Source: Ariolimax columbianus
Taxonomy: Eukaryota > Mollusca > Gastropoda > Stylommatophora > Arionidae
Assembly (NCBI GenBank): GCA_036924085.1
Contig: JAVGWX010000011.1
Span: 40,162,970-40,226,969, forward strand
Direction: 5' to 3'
DNA length: 64,000 bases
In this document: one piece after another, positions 1-10,745 of the stretch
How positions within the stretch are numbered: position 1 is the first letter of the stretch
Layout of the letters: each line of letters begins with the position of its first letter
The notes under the pieces: model-generated
What the model saw: only the letters and a program-made list of their open reading frames with translations
Database searches by the model: none
Told to the model about the DNA's origin: nothing
Position numbers and translations under genes: made by a program

Positions 1-675
1 GCATATTATAAAGTGGTATTATCATTCCAAAGATGGCTGCATGTTAATTAATAGTGATAAATGATCAGTAAGATCCTCAACAAGCAGAAATTCATAAATG
101 AAACGATCATGAGAGTGCAATGGTTAGTGATGGAAGATCGACAAATAACAATTAGATGATTTGAGAGTGAAGTGGAAATTTTGTTCGGTTTAATGCAATC
201 AATTTTCATTAATGATCTTTGGATGTGATGAATTGTGTGGTCACTGTGGTCGGAATGTAAGCAACTCACTTCTCAAAACGATGAACTGAAACGGTGGGCA
301 ATCGAATCCTGCGTTTCAAGTGATCCCTGGTCTCAAGGAGGGGTGACCAGAGTGCCTGCAACCGGAGTTGCTGCCAGTCATCTTGACTTATGTCTTGCCA
401 CTGGTTCAAGGCAGCTCGGAAGCAGAAAGTGAGGTTGATGACCAGCGCAGTTATTCCTCACTATAATTCAAATACAGCGCAAATTACATCATAAAGATAG
501 TGCCGTCTGATGTTGCCATCTTCGCTTGAAATGGACAACTAATATTGTGGCGTACAGAGTTGTAACAAGAAGATCCATCACGAAAATGTTCTGACCAATG
601 CCTCTAAGATTTATTGCTGAAACATGACACAAGATTTCAGGACATAAGGGAAATCAAGACAAATGTGATAAAGTT
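1..675. other. Intergenic, no gene recognised
   Basis: No convincing coding exon is seen. Short open frames here lack splice context or family resemblance. The part at about 419-545 is a dispersed repeat, because a diverged copy occurs at about 41400-41545 in the same orientation. The sequence leads straight into the minisatellite that starts near 680. Confidence 0.6.
419..545. repeat. Dispersed repeat, copy 1 (matches 41400-41545)
   Basis: The stretch reading GTGAGGTTGATGACCAGCGC and the following 100 bases align with 41405-41540 with scattered mismatches. Orientation is the same in both. A SINE-derived body is likely, because the second copy is preceded by a B-box-like GGGTTCAAATC near 41270. 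Confidence 0.6.
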
Positions 676-679
676 CATG

Positions 680-1390
680 ATGTCTGTTACCATTAACAAC
701 TACACGAGTAACTTCGAACATCTGTCTGTTACCATTAACAACTGCACGAGTAACTTCGAAGATCTGTCTGTTACCATTAACAACTGCACGAGTAACTTCT
801 AACAATTGTCTATTACCATTAATTAACAACTGCACGAGTAACTTCGAACATCTGTCTGTTACCATTAACAACTGCACGAGTAACTTCGAAGATCTGTCTG
901 TTACCATTAACAACTGTACGAGTAACTTCGAACATCTGTCGGTTACCATTAACAACTGCACAAGTAACTTCAAACATCTGTCTGTTACCATTAAAAACTC
1001 AATACGAGTAACTTCAAACATATTTCAGTTATCATAACTCAGTATAAGTAGCTTCAAACATCTGTCAGTTATCATAACAACTCAGCACGAGTAACTTCAA
1101 ACATCTGTCTGTTATCAGTAACAACTGCACGAGTAACTTCAAACATCTGTCTGTCAACATTAACAACTCAATACGAGTAACTTCAAACATCTGTCAGTTA
1201 TCATAACAACTCAATACAAGTAACTTCAAACATCTGTCCATTACCAGTAACAACTGCATGAGTAACTTCAAACATCTGTCTGTTACCATTAACAATTGCA
1301 TGAGTAACTTCAAACATCTGTCTGTTACCACTAACAAATAATTACAAGTAAGTTCAAATAACATCTGTCTGTTACCATTTAATCTGTTGA
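680..1390. repeat. 42-bp minisatellite, about 17 units
   Basis: Tandem units of about 42 bp carry the core CTGTTACCATTAACAACTG followed by a CGAGTAACTTC block. Later units diverge, with indels and TTATCATAAC variants. Because 42 is a multiple of three, a repetitive open frame of 14-residue blocks appears on the - strand (1021-611). I treat that frame as a by-product of the array and not a gene. Confidence 0.9.
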
Positions 1391-1714
1391 ACAGATAGTT
1401 TGAGTTTGCAGCGGCCAGTTTACAGTTTAAATATTACCACTAGATCACCTCCCATTCTACAAGAATATTTCGCGAGGCAGCGGAGTACAGGGTTCCCTCT
1501 CTGGATCCCACATGGACCTTGGTCAACACACCCTCCGTCCAGGCAACACAGTTGCGCACAAATTATGAGACTAAAGATAGGCCTAAAATAGGGTGCTATA
1601 GAGGATGTAGTCAAAGGGGAGAGTTTGGGTCAGAGAAGTGGGAATTAAGTAGTGGAAAAGCAAACATAAAAAAAAAAGCAAAAAGTGGAAAAACAACAAA
1701 ATTGCAAACTAAAA

Positions 1715-4468
1715 TGATTTTATGCAAATGTGAGAAGCATAGTTAATAAAAGAGAAGAATTGGAACTGTATGTAGAAGAAGAAAAACCAGATATAATAGG
1801 GTTAACAGAATCATGGGCATATGAGGACATTGCAGATGGTGAACTTGAAATAGAGGGATAAACATGTTAAGGAAAGATAGGATAGTTGGAGACAAGGCTA
1901 AGGGGGGTGGTGTTTTATTATACTGCATAAATTCTGTTAATATAACGAGCAGAGAGGATTTATCATGTGGTAACAAAAATGAAAGTGTATGGGGTGATAT
2001 AGAAAGTGGGGGTGAAAAAACAGTGATTGGAGTATGCTATAGATGTCCATCAAGTCAAAAGGGGGAAGATGAGGAGCTGATTAGTAGCATAGTAAAGGCA
2101 AGTGATAGGAAATTATTATTAATGGGGGATTTCAACTTTCCAGAAATAAAATGGGATATGGCAGAAGCACTTGTAGAGTCAAAACCTTTTGTTAAGTGCA
2201 TAACTGAAAATTTTTTAAATTCAACATGTAGAAGCAGCCACCAGAGGCAAAAACATACTCAACCTAGTTTTTATTACAGAGGAAAATTCTGATTGAAAAC
2301 GTTACCGTTGGGGAACTGTTTGGCTCAAGTGAACATCAAATCATCCGATGGGATCTTATTGCAGGAAAGAAGTAAACATAAACACGCGAACATATGACTA
2401 CTCTAAGATAGATGTTAAGAGGATGAAAGAGGGAGTGAACCACATAATCTGGGAAGATATTTTCGGAGGAACAGATGTTCAACAGGAGTGGGAGAGTTTT
2501 AAAACAGTTCTCAAAACGCTAAAAGAGGAATGTGTTCCATATAGGGAGGTAAACCCCAAGCGTAAAAATGGATAACTAAAATTGTAGTTAAATGTAGAAG
2601 AGCTAAAAATAAAGCATGGACAAAATATATAGAGGCAGGTAAATCAAAATAAACATATTTAAAATATTTGGACAAGCAATACATATCTCAGAAAGGGAAT
2701 AAAACAGCAAAAATAGACTTCGAAAAGAAACTTGCTCAGAGGATCAAGACTGATAGTAAAAGCTTCTTCTCTTATGTTAGAAATAAACAAAGATCAAAGG
2801 ACAAAGTAGGCCCTCTCCTAGACAGCACAGGAAAAAAAATAAGTGAAAATAGGGAGGCAGCAAATCTACTCAATCACTACTTTGGCACAGTGTTCACAAA
2901 AGAAGACTGCTCCAAGATCCCAGAGCCTGTAGATATTTTCCAAAGAGACATGGATACAGCAGGATTAGGATCAATCTGTATTACAGAGGAAATGGTTTTT
3001 AAAAAATTGGAGGGGTTGAAAGTGGATAAATGTCCAGGTCAAGATGGTATTCATCCAAAATTGATGTTTGAAATTAGAGACCAATTAGCAAAACCATTGG
3101 CTATATTATGTTCTCAATCACTTGCACAAGGGATTGTTCCACAGGATTGGAAAGATGCGGGAGTGATCCCCTTATTCAAAAAGAGCAAAAAAGCAGATCC
3201 AGCAAACTATAGACCTGTGAGCTTAACGAGCATAGTCTGTAAATTGTTAGAGTCAATAATCAAAGAAAACATTGTAATGCATTTAGATAAATTTAATCTA
3301 ATTAGAAATAGTCAGCATGGGTTTACCAGAGGGAGATCATGCTTAACAAATCTATTAGAATTCATGGAGGAGGTTACCAAAATGTTAGATAAAGGGTAGC
3401 CAGTGGACGTTATTTATCTGGATTTTGCAAAGGCCTTTGATAGAGTACCTCATCAAAGATTATTTCAAAAGTTAAAATCACATGGAATAGGTGGGGAAAT
3501 TGCCAAATTAATTGAAAATTGGTTAACGGGAAGAAGGCAAAGGGTGGGCATAAATAAGGAGTACTCTGTGTGGTGTAAAGTGAAAAGTGGAGTGCCACAG
3601 GGTTTTGGGACCAATTTGATTCTTTATATATATAAATGATTTGGACATAGGTATGGGATCCATTATTGCAAAATTTGCTGATGACACAAAACTATGCAGT
3701 AGTATCTCATCTATAGCTGAAGTGGATATATTGAGGTCGGATTTAGATAAAATTCGAGAATGGTCTGTAATCTGGCAAATGGAGTTTAATGTAGATAAAT
3801 GTACAGTCATCCACATGGGTAGATCCAATATGGAACATAATTACAGAATGGGAGAGAACAATATTAGAAAGATAGATAAAGAAAGGGACTTAGGGGTTAT
3901 AATGGATCATACATGTAAGGTGAGGGAGCAAGTTCAGGTAGCAGTAAAAAAGGCATATGCAATGTTAGGTATGATAAAAAGAAATATTAAATATATGAGC
4001 AAGGAAGTGATAGTTAAACTGTATAAAGCATTAGTTAGACCTAGATTGGAGTACTGTGTACAGGTGTGGAGTCCTTATCAGAGAGGGGATATAGACATGC
4101 TGGAGAGAATACAAAAAAGAGCGACAAAGCTGATAGTGGGATTCCAGAATTACAGTTATGAGGAAAGATAAAAAAGAACCGGCCTACAGTGTCTAGAAGA
4201 GAGAAGAATTCGTGGTGACTTAATACAGGTGTATAAGATGATCAGAGGAATGGATAAAGTAGACTATAACAAGTTTTTTAAAATACAACCACCAACAAGA
4301 ACAAGAGGGCACAGCTACAAGTTGACTAAGGAGAGGTCCAGATTAGATATTAGGAAGTATTTTTTTAGCCAGCGAGTTATGAATGCTTGGAAAGCATTGC
4401 CAATTGAGGTGGTGGAGGCTGTTACGGTTAATGCATTTAAGAATAGATTGAATGCGTACAGCTTCTAG
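1715..4468 (+). pseudogene. LINE endonuclease/reverse transcriptase ORF2, broken
   Basis: The reading runs through several frames. The endonuclease part has VNKREELELYVEEEKPDIIG and, after a frameshift near 1860, GVCYRCPSS and GDFNFPEIKWD, typical of AP-like endonuclease of LINEs. RT follows from about 2670: NYRPVSLTSIVCKLLE, the metal-binding block YLDFAKAFDRVPH, SGVPQG, then FADDTKLCSS with the catalytic Asp pair. The C-terminal part includes RLEYCVQVWSPYQRGDIDML and ends NAFKNRLNAYSF. Stops near 2573 and 3398 and a frameshift near 3600 make it non-functional. Copy A2 still reads SGVPQGSVLGPILF where this copy is damaged. Confidence 0.9.
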
Positions 4469-4501
4469 AGCAAGATGATGTAATTGGAACTGGTTGTATA
4501 C

Positions 4502-4556
4502 AGACTCTGCAGAGTCTTCTAAACCAGTATAAAGACGTTAAGTTAAGTACATGTCT
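4502..4556 (+). other. LINE A 3' tail: perfect palindrome plus TTAAG repeats
   Basis: The palindrome AGACTCTGCAGAGTCT is followed by TCTAAACCAGTATAAAGACG and a TTAAG-type repeat. The same block is kept in the other LINE A copies and at the end of two SINEs, so it is probably the RNA 3' structure recognised by the element's reverse transcriptase (inference from known LINE/SINE pairs). Confidence 0.7.
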
Positions 4557-4653
4557 GTGAATTTCTTTTCTAAATAATTTGTATTACTTTATGGACTGTT
4601 TTCAATTTAAGTTTTGCTGTCTCTAACAAGTCTATCTGCCTCCTCATTTCCAG

Positions 4654-4828
4654 AAAATGTCCGCAGAAGCTAGCAACCAAAAGCCTGCCCTGAAGTCAGC
4701 CCTTACTGGTGGCTTATCCACTCCAAAAAGGCAAGCAGTGATGTTGGAAACAACAGTTGGCAGTGGCACTGCCAGCACTACAAATAGCATTAAGAAAGAG
4801 ATTAATAAAGGAACAGAAGGACACAAAA
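4654..4828 (+). CDS. Unidentified gene, coding exon 1 (starts at 4657)
   Basis: The exon follows a good acceptor (CTCATTTCCAG ending at 4653). ATG at 4657 is only 3 bases into the exon, so a non-coding 5' exon should lie upstream and was not found. It encodes about 57 residues beginning MSAEASNQKPALKSALTGGL, rich in Ser, Thr and Lys. It ends at a strong donor (A|GTAAGT at 4829) after one base of a codon. Exon 2 starts with two bases, so the phase fits and restores Asn. An upstream coding exon cannot be excluded. Confidence 0.75.
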
Positions 4829-7800
4829 GTAAGTTAGATACGACCAGTCATCTTCATATGATGACAGTTGAATTTTGACGTATCAGATCAGTAAACTTGG
4901 GGAAACTCACATCACATCAATAGGTAAACTAAAGGGAAACTCACAGCACAGCAAAAGGTAAACTTCGGGAAACCTGCATAACATAATAGGTAAACTAAAG
5001 GGAAATGCACATCACATCAATAGGTAAACTTGGGGAAACTCACCAAACATCAATAGGTAAAATAAAGGGAAAATCCCTGCCGAAGACGGATGTGTCGACC
5101 AAAAGGTGCAAATATTACAGTCAAGCTGTAAACTAGCAACACAACGCATTGCATTCTCCGGACTACAACCTGCTACTTGCAAATCCATATTCAGGTAGTG
5201 GGAGATTGAGAACGATCGCAGAAGAAGAAGAAAGGGAAAATCACATCACATCAATAGTTAAAATAAAGGGAAAATCACATCAATAGGTAAACTTGGGGAA
5301 ACACATCACATCAATAGGTAAACTTGGGGAAACACATCACATCAATAGGTAAACTTAGGGAAACTCACATAACGTCAATAGGTAAATTAGAGGGGATATT
5401 GAATCATATCAGCTAGGGGTAAAAATATTCAAAAAAGGTCACAGACAAACAGCTGAGAAAATTATCTGTGGTAGATGTTCTACAGAACAGATCCTATGCA
5501 GACCAAATAGCTAAACTGTGAATCTTCTTCTTCTGCGTTCGTTCTCAATCTCCCACTACCAAACACTGAAAGGGCTTAAGTAGCAGAATGTAGTCCAGAG
5601 AACGGAATGCGTTGTGTCATAGTTTACAGCTTGACTGCGATATTTGCACCTTTCGGTCCAACACATCCGACTTCAGCAAGCATTTCTTGAGTACCGGGTT
5701 AACATTCCCTCTTCGATCCCTTCTCCTTAGCCAGTCTGCCCTGCTGCAGCCTGTTATCCAGGATCACCGCGTGGAGGTGTAGAAGGGTCTTGGCAGCTCT
5801 GGTTCGCAGGCCCTGACGCTAGCAGTCAGCTATGGGTCGCTGACCACTGCAGCTCATGCGCTGCTCAGCGTCTTGATCCCTTACACTGTGAATAATAGTT
5901 GAACAATGGAATTGATCACCTCATATTGAATTTGCAAACCATGAAAAGGCATTTCAAAGGTTAGACAGAGAATCAAAACAACTAGATTATTTGGACTTAT
6001 CTGATGGTTTGGCTCTTCTGTCCATAACCATAATAAGATGCTGCAAAATAAAATAAGTATACCTAACAGGAAGTCACAGGAATTGGGACTTAGAGCACAC
6101 AGATAAAAAAATAACAACGATTATGAAAATAAATGTAACTAAGGACAGTCAAATCGTGTATGGAGACATGCCCCTACAAGGTATGGAATTTATCTTGGTA
6201 GCAAGACAATGTAAAAGATATAGACAAAGGTACTGAAATAAAATACAAAAGGCGAGAGGAACTATCATTGCATTGGGGAACATATGGGAATCAAAAGAAA
6301 TTAAGTCCAACACAAAAATAGATATCTTCAACTCCAATGTAAAGTCTATTCTATTGTGTGGTTCTAGAGAGAAAATAAAAACAGACTTTCATAAATGGAT
6401 GCCAGAACAGAATAGAGAGATTGAAATGGTATGATAAGGTCACTAACGTGGAACTATTGGAAATAGCTAGACATTTAGGAGGGGAACATGAGGTGAAGAG
6501 TAGATGCTGGTTTTGGATAAGGACACACGTTAAGGAAATCTGCTGATAGCATTGCAATACAGTTTCTGTGTTGGAATCCCCAGGGCAAGAGAGGTAGGTA
6601 ATAAAAATAAGTTCACTTAGGCGTCCGAGGCCTGTTGTGTCCATCGGTCACATCGATGGCCCACTACTACGGAACGGCTCTAGACTTCGTTCAGAGCGGA
6701 AGGAGAGGATGCTATCTGATGATGAAGCCATACTGTGTGGGGAGGGCATTTTCTGCACCTTCAGGCGGTCAGGTGAAGCCCTTTGGTACTGTGGAGTGAT
6801 CTGGGAAGTATCTTGTGGGTCAGGGTTTCCTGGTCCAGCTGTATAACATGACCAAACAAAGAAACTCAGCAGCAGCCCCCAGTGGTTTCAAGATTGGATA
6901 GAGGCCTGGCCTGTCTTAGCAGAAACCTTCATGTTGTACTAAAACATACATGGAGAAAAGAGCTCAAGGGAAATGTAAAGGGAACATTACGTGACTATAT
7001 CTGGATCAAATGGCTCTAGACAGGAGAACTTGGTGTGTATATGTTGAAGATCTGTGCCTCCACATGTGCTATATTTTTATAATGATGAATATTTATTGTG
7101 TAAAAGAAATCTTGTAGCAGATTGGAGAGGAAGCATTTTTGACTTTTTGTACTAAGTGGTCTTGAAGTAAGGTGTCCTCCTCAAGTGCTGGAGGTCGCGG
7201 ATTCGAATCATGGTGGACACAGGATTTTTTTCACGTGTATCTTCTGATAAAAATTTCCCTGATCTATGGGAAGTGAGATTGGACTCTAGTGGTCAGTGTC
7301 GAGCACGTTAAAAATCCCTTGGCAATTAGAAATTAAAAAGAGTAGTAGACTTAACGACCGCTGCTCAGACAAAATTCAAGTTCAAAATCTATTTGTACTT
7401 TCTTGCATGGCATAGTAAGTTGCAGACAGTTTAAAATACCTATAACAGATAGCCTTTGGCTACCTGGTAATAGACATTAAAAAACATGGTAATAGACATT
7501 AAAAACATGCCTGTTTGAATACCAGGGTTCCAAGTGTATAAGATCCAAGTTTTTGTTCGAAATTATGACTAGTTATTTTCATCTCTTGTCATTTACCAAC
7601 TCCATCTGGTGTTGCTGTTGCAAGTCACCAGCGGATTTTCACCTCCCAATAAATATGAAACAAAGGAGGTCACACCTCCCCACGAGGTTTAACCACACAA
7701 GTGGACTGAAGAAAGACAGAAGTAAATACTTTCCGGGCAAGGAGCATTAAGCACAAACTGACAAAATTGTTCTTGTCCGTTTTTTTCAATCCAGCTGTAG

Positions 7801-10745
7801 AATTCACCACATTGCACCAAAACACTTTTACAGTGGCGGTTTCTATAGTTTTTTGTTTTATTTAACTTAACTTAACTTAATGTCTTTATACTGGTTTAGA
7901 AGACCCCGTAGAGTCTGTATACAACCAGTTACATTTACATCACCTTGCTCTAAAAGCTATGCGCATCCAGTTTATTCTTAAATGCGTTAACTGTCCCTGC
8001 CTCCACTACCTCCCATGGCAATGCATTCCAAGCAGACACCACTCTCTGACTAAAAAAAATATTTCCTAATATCTAACCTGGACCTCTCTTTAGTCAGCTT
8101 GTAGCTATGCCCTCGTGTTATTGTAGGTGGCTGTATTTTAAAAAACTTGTTATAGTCTAATTTATCGATTCCTCTGATCATCTTATAAACCTGTATTAAG
8201 TCACCACGAATTCTTCTCTCTTCGAGACACTGAAGGCCGGTTTTTCTGAGTCGTTCCTCATAACTGTAATTCTGGAATCCCACTATCATCTTTGTCGCTC
8301 TTTTTTGTATTCTTTCTAGCATGTCTATATCCCCTCTCTGATAAGGACTCCACACCTGTACACAGTACTCCGATCTATGTCTAACTAAAGCTTTATACAG
8401 TTTGACGATCACTTCCTTGCTCCTATGTTTAATATTTCTTTTTATCAAACCTAACATTGCATTTGCCTTTTTCACTGCTACCTTAACTTGCTCACTCACC
8501 TTTCCTGTATGATCTATTATAACCCTTAGGTCCCTTTCCTTATCTATCTTTCTAATATTGTTTTCTCCCATTCTGTAATTATGTTCCATATTGGATCTAC
8601 CCATGTGGATAACTGTACATTTATCTACATTAAACTCCATTTGCCAGCTTACAGACCATTCTCGAATTTTATCTAAATCCGACATCAATATATCCACTTC
8701 CGCTTTAGATGAGACACTACTGCATAGTTTTGTGTCATCAGCAAATTTTGCAATCATGGATCTCATATCAATGTCCAAATCATTTATATATATATCAAGA
8801 ACAAAATTGGTCCCAAAACCGAGCCCTGTGGCACACCACTTTTCACTTCACTCCACTCAGAGTACTCCTTATTTATGCCCACCCTCTGCCTTCTTCCCGT
8901 TAACCAATTTTCAATCCATTTGGCAACTTCCCCACCTATTCCATGTGATTTTAACTTTTGAAATAATCTTTGATGAGGTACTCTATCAAAGGCCTTTGCA
9001 AAGTCTAGATAAATAACGTCCACTGGCTCCTCTTTATCTATGATTTTAGTAACCTCCTCCATGAATTCTAATAGATTTATATGTTTGCCTTGTTTCTCTA
9101 TTCCCTCAAGGCGGTGTGCGTTGCACTGCGGTTTTTATTTTGCGCCTTTCGGCCCAGTGCATCCGACTTCGGCATGCATTTTATGTAATGGCAGTGCTGT
9201 GAATCGGGTTCAAACCCAGCACCTGTGATTTTGTGAGCCATGTCACTTAACCACTAGACCACGCCATCCCTGTTTCTATAGTAATTTGTTTAACACCATG
9301 ATGTTGCTAGTCCCATACACAATTCTCTTTAGTTGCCTTTTACGACATTCATGAAGGTGGCAGCAGCCCTATCTTCTCTTTCCCCCCCCCCCCCCTCCTC
9401 AGTAAGCGTCCCCCAGGACACTTTGGGACAATGACTGACAGAAAAGGGGACTATATACATTTTACTGAATCGAAATGCTGACTTTTAATTTCAAAATAAT
9501 TTATCATGAATTATGAAATAATTCTAAATAATTAATTCTTCTACAGATGACAGCAGTAAAGACAAAAAAGATAATAAAAGTGTGCTCACCAGATATGACC
9601 TGATGAAGATTAACAGTGCAGATGTCTGGGACCCAGCTGCACCTGATGTCATGGTGTTCAGCCAGGGCAGACCTTCACCTGGGGTGCTGAGACGTTCAAC
9701 GCAGCAAGAAGCAAAAGAACTGCTCACAAAGGGCAAACCAGTACTTGAGGTCCCTACACCAAGGGGGATTAATCATGTGGACATTGGGAAGAATTTTATA
9801 GAAAAGCAGATTCAGAAAGCTAAGGATCATGCTGCAAAAAATGACACCGAGCATTTGAAGGATAAGTTTAATTTTGCTCATGTTATTCGGCCTGCAAAAA
9901 ATGAAACCGAGCATTTGAAGGATAAGTTTAACTTTGCCTATGTCCAGCAGAATCAGTCCAAAAATGGGGTTTGTTCTCCAAAGGCGCAACATCTTCCAAT
10001 CAGAAATGTGAAAAATGAGGCAATCTCCACTGTAGTGTCAGAGCAAAATTGGAGTAAAACATCGGAAGAAATGGTACTTGATAAGTGTAGGTTTAACACT
10101 GAGTATCCGGAACAGCAACATCAGTATATCATCATGAGGGATGACAACAATAACAACCACCATGACAGTATGCAGCCTAGCCAGTCTCGGCGATACATTC
10201 AAAACAACAGACTCTTGTCACGGAGAGGTGCTATTAAGACAATTGACATGAATGCATCGAGCATTCCCGATGAAAGTAATCACTTGTCCTCACTTAATGG
10301 CGGCCCTCAAAACATCAGAACTGGCAGCCATCCCTCCCCAACATTCAGTAAAATAATACCGAAACAGTTTAAGCCTTTTCGCAGTGCTCAGGACCGACCA
10401 AGGTTATCAGAAAACTGTCCGCCACACTTCTTGAAGCAACCGCAGAAAGCCAAAACATCTGAATCTATGATTCTACATGGCAAAAACTTATTGAATACTG
10501 CTTGCAGTGAGGATCTAAACTCGTCACCTAAATGTGCTGCGTCCTCACCACCAAAGCCAGCAATTGTCAGGCGGAAGTTGGCGAAACGGCAGAGAATTAA
10601 TGAGGTGTCACCATCAGATGGTGTTGATCAAGTTCTGACCACAGATTTGCTGATTTCTGATGTCCTTGAATTAAAATGTGGCAGAGAAGATGGTCTGATA
10701 ACCTCTTCTCTTCCGTCTGTATCCCCTGCACTTATCTCAAGATAG
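4657..10745 (+). CDS. Unidentified 456-residue polar protein (two coding exons, intron 4829-9546)
   Basis: Joining 4657-4828 to 9547-10745 gives 457 codons including the stop. I do not recognise the family. After a Lys/Asp-rich linker comes the most conserved-looking block, YDLMKINSADVWDPAAPDV followed by a SPGVLRRSTQ-type segment at about residues 70-110. A 20-residue tandem duplication lies next. The rest is Ser/Pro/Asn/Gln-rich with many basic clusters (for example IVRRKLAKRQR near the C-terminus), looks disordered, and has no signal peptide or membrane segment. The basic clusters would suit a nuclear or nucleic-acid-associated protein, but that is a guess. The gene is convergent with HLCS. 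The 4.7-kb intron holds minisatellites, SINEs and LINE copy A2. Confidence 0.8.
4885..5400. repeat. About 32-bp minisatellite interrupted by a SINE fragment
   Basis: Units of about 32 bp carry CACATCAATAGGTAAACT and a GGGGAAA or AAGGGAAA block. The array lies in the intron of the + strand gene and is split at 5076-5230 by a 5'-truncated SINE C copy. Confidence 0.85.
5076..5230 (+). mobile_element. SINE C, 5'-truncated insertion with 12-bp flanking duplication
   Basis: The insert starts at CCTGCCGAAG and ends in a GCAGAAGAAGAAG tail. AAAGGGAAAATC is found exactly on both sides (5064-5075 and 5231-5242). 5' truncation, a simple 3' tail and a target duplication are the hallmarks of target-primed insertion. 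The flank is part of the local minisatellite, so the duplication could partly reflect the array itself. Confidence 0.7.
5525..5880 (-). mobile_element. SINE C (central-domain family), near-complete copy
   Basis: Read on the - strand this is about 350 bp ending in GAACGCAGAAGAAGAAG. Similar copies lie at 13296-13645 (-), 49187-49506 (+) and in part at 5076 (+). The head is not clearly tRNA-like. The central block CGGATGTGTTGGACCGAAAG recurs in relatives with other heads, for example at 9110-9275. Confidence 0.8.
6130..6620 (+). pseudogene. Decayed LINE fragment, RT C-terminal region
   Basis: The + strand reads in broken frames through IFNSNVKSILLCGSREK, matching the NSNVKSVLLYG block that follows RT in many invertebrate LINEs. 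Stops are frequent. It is an intron remnant with no coding potential left. Confidence 0.65.
7156..7385 (+). mobile_element. tRNA-headed SINE (family A/B head and body)
   Basis: It begins GGTCTTGAAGTAAGGTGTCC and has a B-box-like GCGGATTCGAATC near 7197, so the head derives from a tRNA. The body, with GTCGAGCACGTTAAAAATCC, is shared with the SINE at 17672-18062. The 3' tail is missing here, but a family-B tail lies at 7590-7745 after about 200 bp of unrelated DNA, so this may be one copy with an insertion. Confidence 0.75.
7590..7745 (+). repeat. SINE B tail fragment
   Basis: The block around AAAGGAGGTCACACCTCCCC and CACAAGTGGACTGAAGAAAG matches the 3' ends at 30305-30558 and 57983-58530. GGAGGTCACACCTCC is a near-perfect inverted repeat and would fold as a hairpin. 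Confidence 0.75.
7858..9078 (-). mobile_element. CR1/L2-like LINE, copy A2, 5'-truncated
   Basis: The 3' tail is at the left end (TTAACTTAACTTAATGTC) and the palindrome is slightly mutated. On the - strand the RT reads VIYLDFAKAFDRVPH, SGVPQGSVLGPILF, a frameshift in a TA-rich run near 8784, then FADDTKLCSS and an open C-terminal part to about 8050. It is the best-preserved RT of this family in the window. The 5' end is cut near 9078, where a SINE fragment abuts. Confidence 0.9.
9100..9278 (-). mobile_element. tRNA-headed relative of SINE C
   Basis: On the - strand it begins GGCGTGGTCTAGTGGTTAAG (A-box-like) and has GGGTTTGAACCCGATTC (B box), then the SINE C central block. The tail, with CCGCAGTGCAACGCACACCG, recurs as a fragment at 17437-17490. 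This links a tRNA head to the SINE C central domain. Confidence 0.7.
9380..9402. repeat. Poly-C run in intron
   Basis: A run of about 14 C flanked by T-rich sequence lies about 145 bp upstream of the exon 2 acceptor of the + strand gene. No function is implied. Confidence 0.8.
9547..10745 (+). CDS. Unidentified gene, coding exon 2 (terminal)
   Basis: The acceptor is TTCTTCTACAG ending at 9546. The exon stays open for 1199 bases to TAG at 10743-10745. That length in a repeat-rich, stop-rich region, with correct phase, supports real coding sequence. It holds a 60-bp tandem duplication at 9834-9893 and 9894-9953 with only a few differences, giving two AKN(D/E)TEHLKDKFNFA blocks. Codon use is unlike the surrounding LINE fragments. 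Confidence 0.85.

Larger units (their letters stand above)
1640..4556 (+). mobile_element. CR1/L2-like LINE, copy A1, near full length but decayed
   Basis: This is a non-LTR retrotransposon with an endonuclease region followed by reverse transcriptase and a C-terminal region, then a structured 3' tail. The tail holds a perfect palindrome at 4502-4517 (AGACTCTGCAGAGTCT) and ends in TTAAGTTAAG. At least eight other copies in the window end with the same tail, which fixes the 3' end. The element ends about 100 bp before the splice acceptor of the + strand host gene at 4654. No RNase H domain follows the RT, as in CR1/L2-type elements. Confidence 0.9.

Noticed and set aside
611..1021. A 136-codon - strand open frame of 14-residue repeats
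   Set aside because: It is produced by the 42-bp array, whose period is a multiple of three. No splice signals or non-repetitive coding sequence adjoin it.
9200..9275. tRNA gene candidate on the - strand
   Set aside because: GGTCTAGTGGTTAAG and GGGTTTGAACCC are followed by the SINE C central domain, so it is a retroposon head.
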